Below, in pieces: positions 5,171-5,186 of a stretch of 5,186 nucleotides of DNA. The stretch covers positions 1-5,186 of the forward strand of contig JAUVBP010000095.1 in the NCBI GenBank assembly GCA_030591125.1, written 5' to 3'. The notes under the pieces are model-generated. The model worked only from the letters and a program-made list of their open reading frames with translations. It made no database searches and was not told the DNA's origin. Source of the stretch: Candidatus Woesearchaeota archaeon (GTDB taxonomy: Archaea; Nanobdellota; Nanobdellia; Woesearchaeales; UBA11576). Each line of letters starts with the position of its first letter. Position 1 is the stretch's first letter. The position numbers were made by a program, and so were the translations under genes.

Positions 5171-5186
5171 TAGAAAGGCTTATATA
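5171..5186 (+). promoter_or_regulatory. BRE/TATA promoter for a plus-strand gene beyond the right edge
   Basis: TAGAAAGGCTTATATA ends the window. The purine-rich AGAAAGG followed at once by CTTATATA is the typical archaeal BRE-TATA arrangement. Transcription would start about 20-25 bases past the last base, so the gene it serves is not visible. That gene would be divergent from polB. Confidence 0.5.

Overview
The window looks like a stretch of archaeal chromosome. The main evidence is a complete replicative-type family B DNA polymerase with a C-terminal PCNA-binding motif. Supporting evidence is a set of TATA boxes placed about 25-30 bases upstream of start codons, as in leaderless archaeal transcription, and Shine-Dalgarno (SD) sequences only in front of operon-internal genes. 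The small zinc-ribbon proteins and compact layout would fit a DPANN or euryarchaeal lineage. That placement is inference and was not tested by phylogeny.

Layout from left to right. (1) The N-terminal 108 codons of a class I SAM-dependent methyltransferase lie on the minus strand at 1-324 and run off the left edge. (2) A divergent promoter region at 325-441 carries the same 12-mer, ACATTTAAATAA, on both strands, once for each flanking gene. (3) A plus-strand operon follows: a two-helix membrane protein (442-690), a short DegT/StrS-like PLP-dependent protein (692-1585) and a double zinc-ribbon protein (1607-2023). The gaps are 1 and 21 bases. (4) An AT-rich inverted repeat at 2030-2049 probably terminates transcription in both directions. 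(5) A 50-residue single zinc-ribbon protein lies on the minus strand at 2053-2205, convergent with the operon. (6) A gene-free stretch at 2206-2592 contains a long-range stem (2438-2559) that may be a structured RNA or the 3' UTR of the polymerase mRNA. (7) polB occupies 2593-5061 on the minus strand, intact and without an intein. (8) The right edge ends in a strong TATA/BRE-like promoter pointing out of the window.

PolB is a DNA-replication gene and does not obviously share a pathway with the operon. The operon genes are probably co-expressed, but their shared function is unknown. No CRISPR array, tRNA, rRNA or transposase gene was seen. The points most worth a second look are the compact PLP protein in an operon with a membrane protein and a zinc-ribbon protein, the unannotated 50-residue zinc ribbon, the structured element beside polB, the conflict between SD and start codon at 1604-1637, and a Tyr in place of the usual Asn in the PolB Exo II motif.
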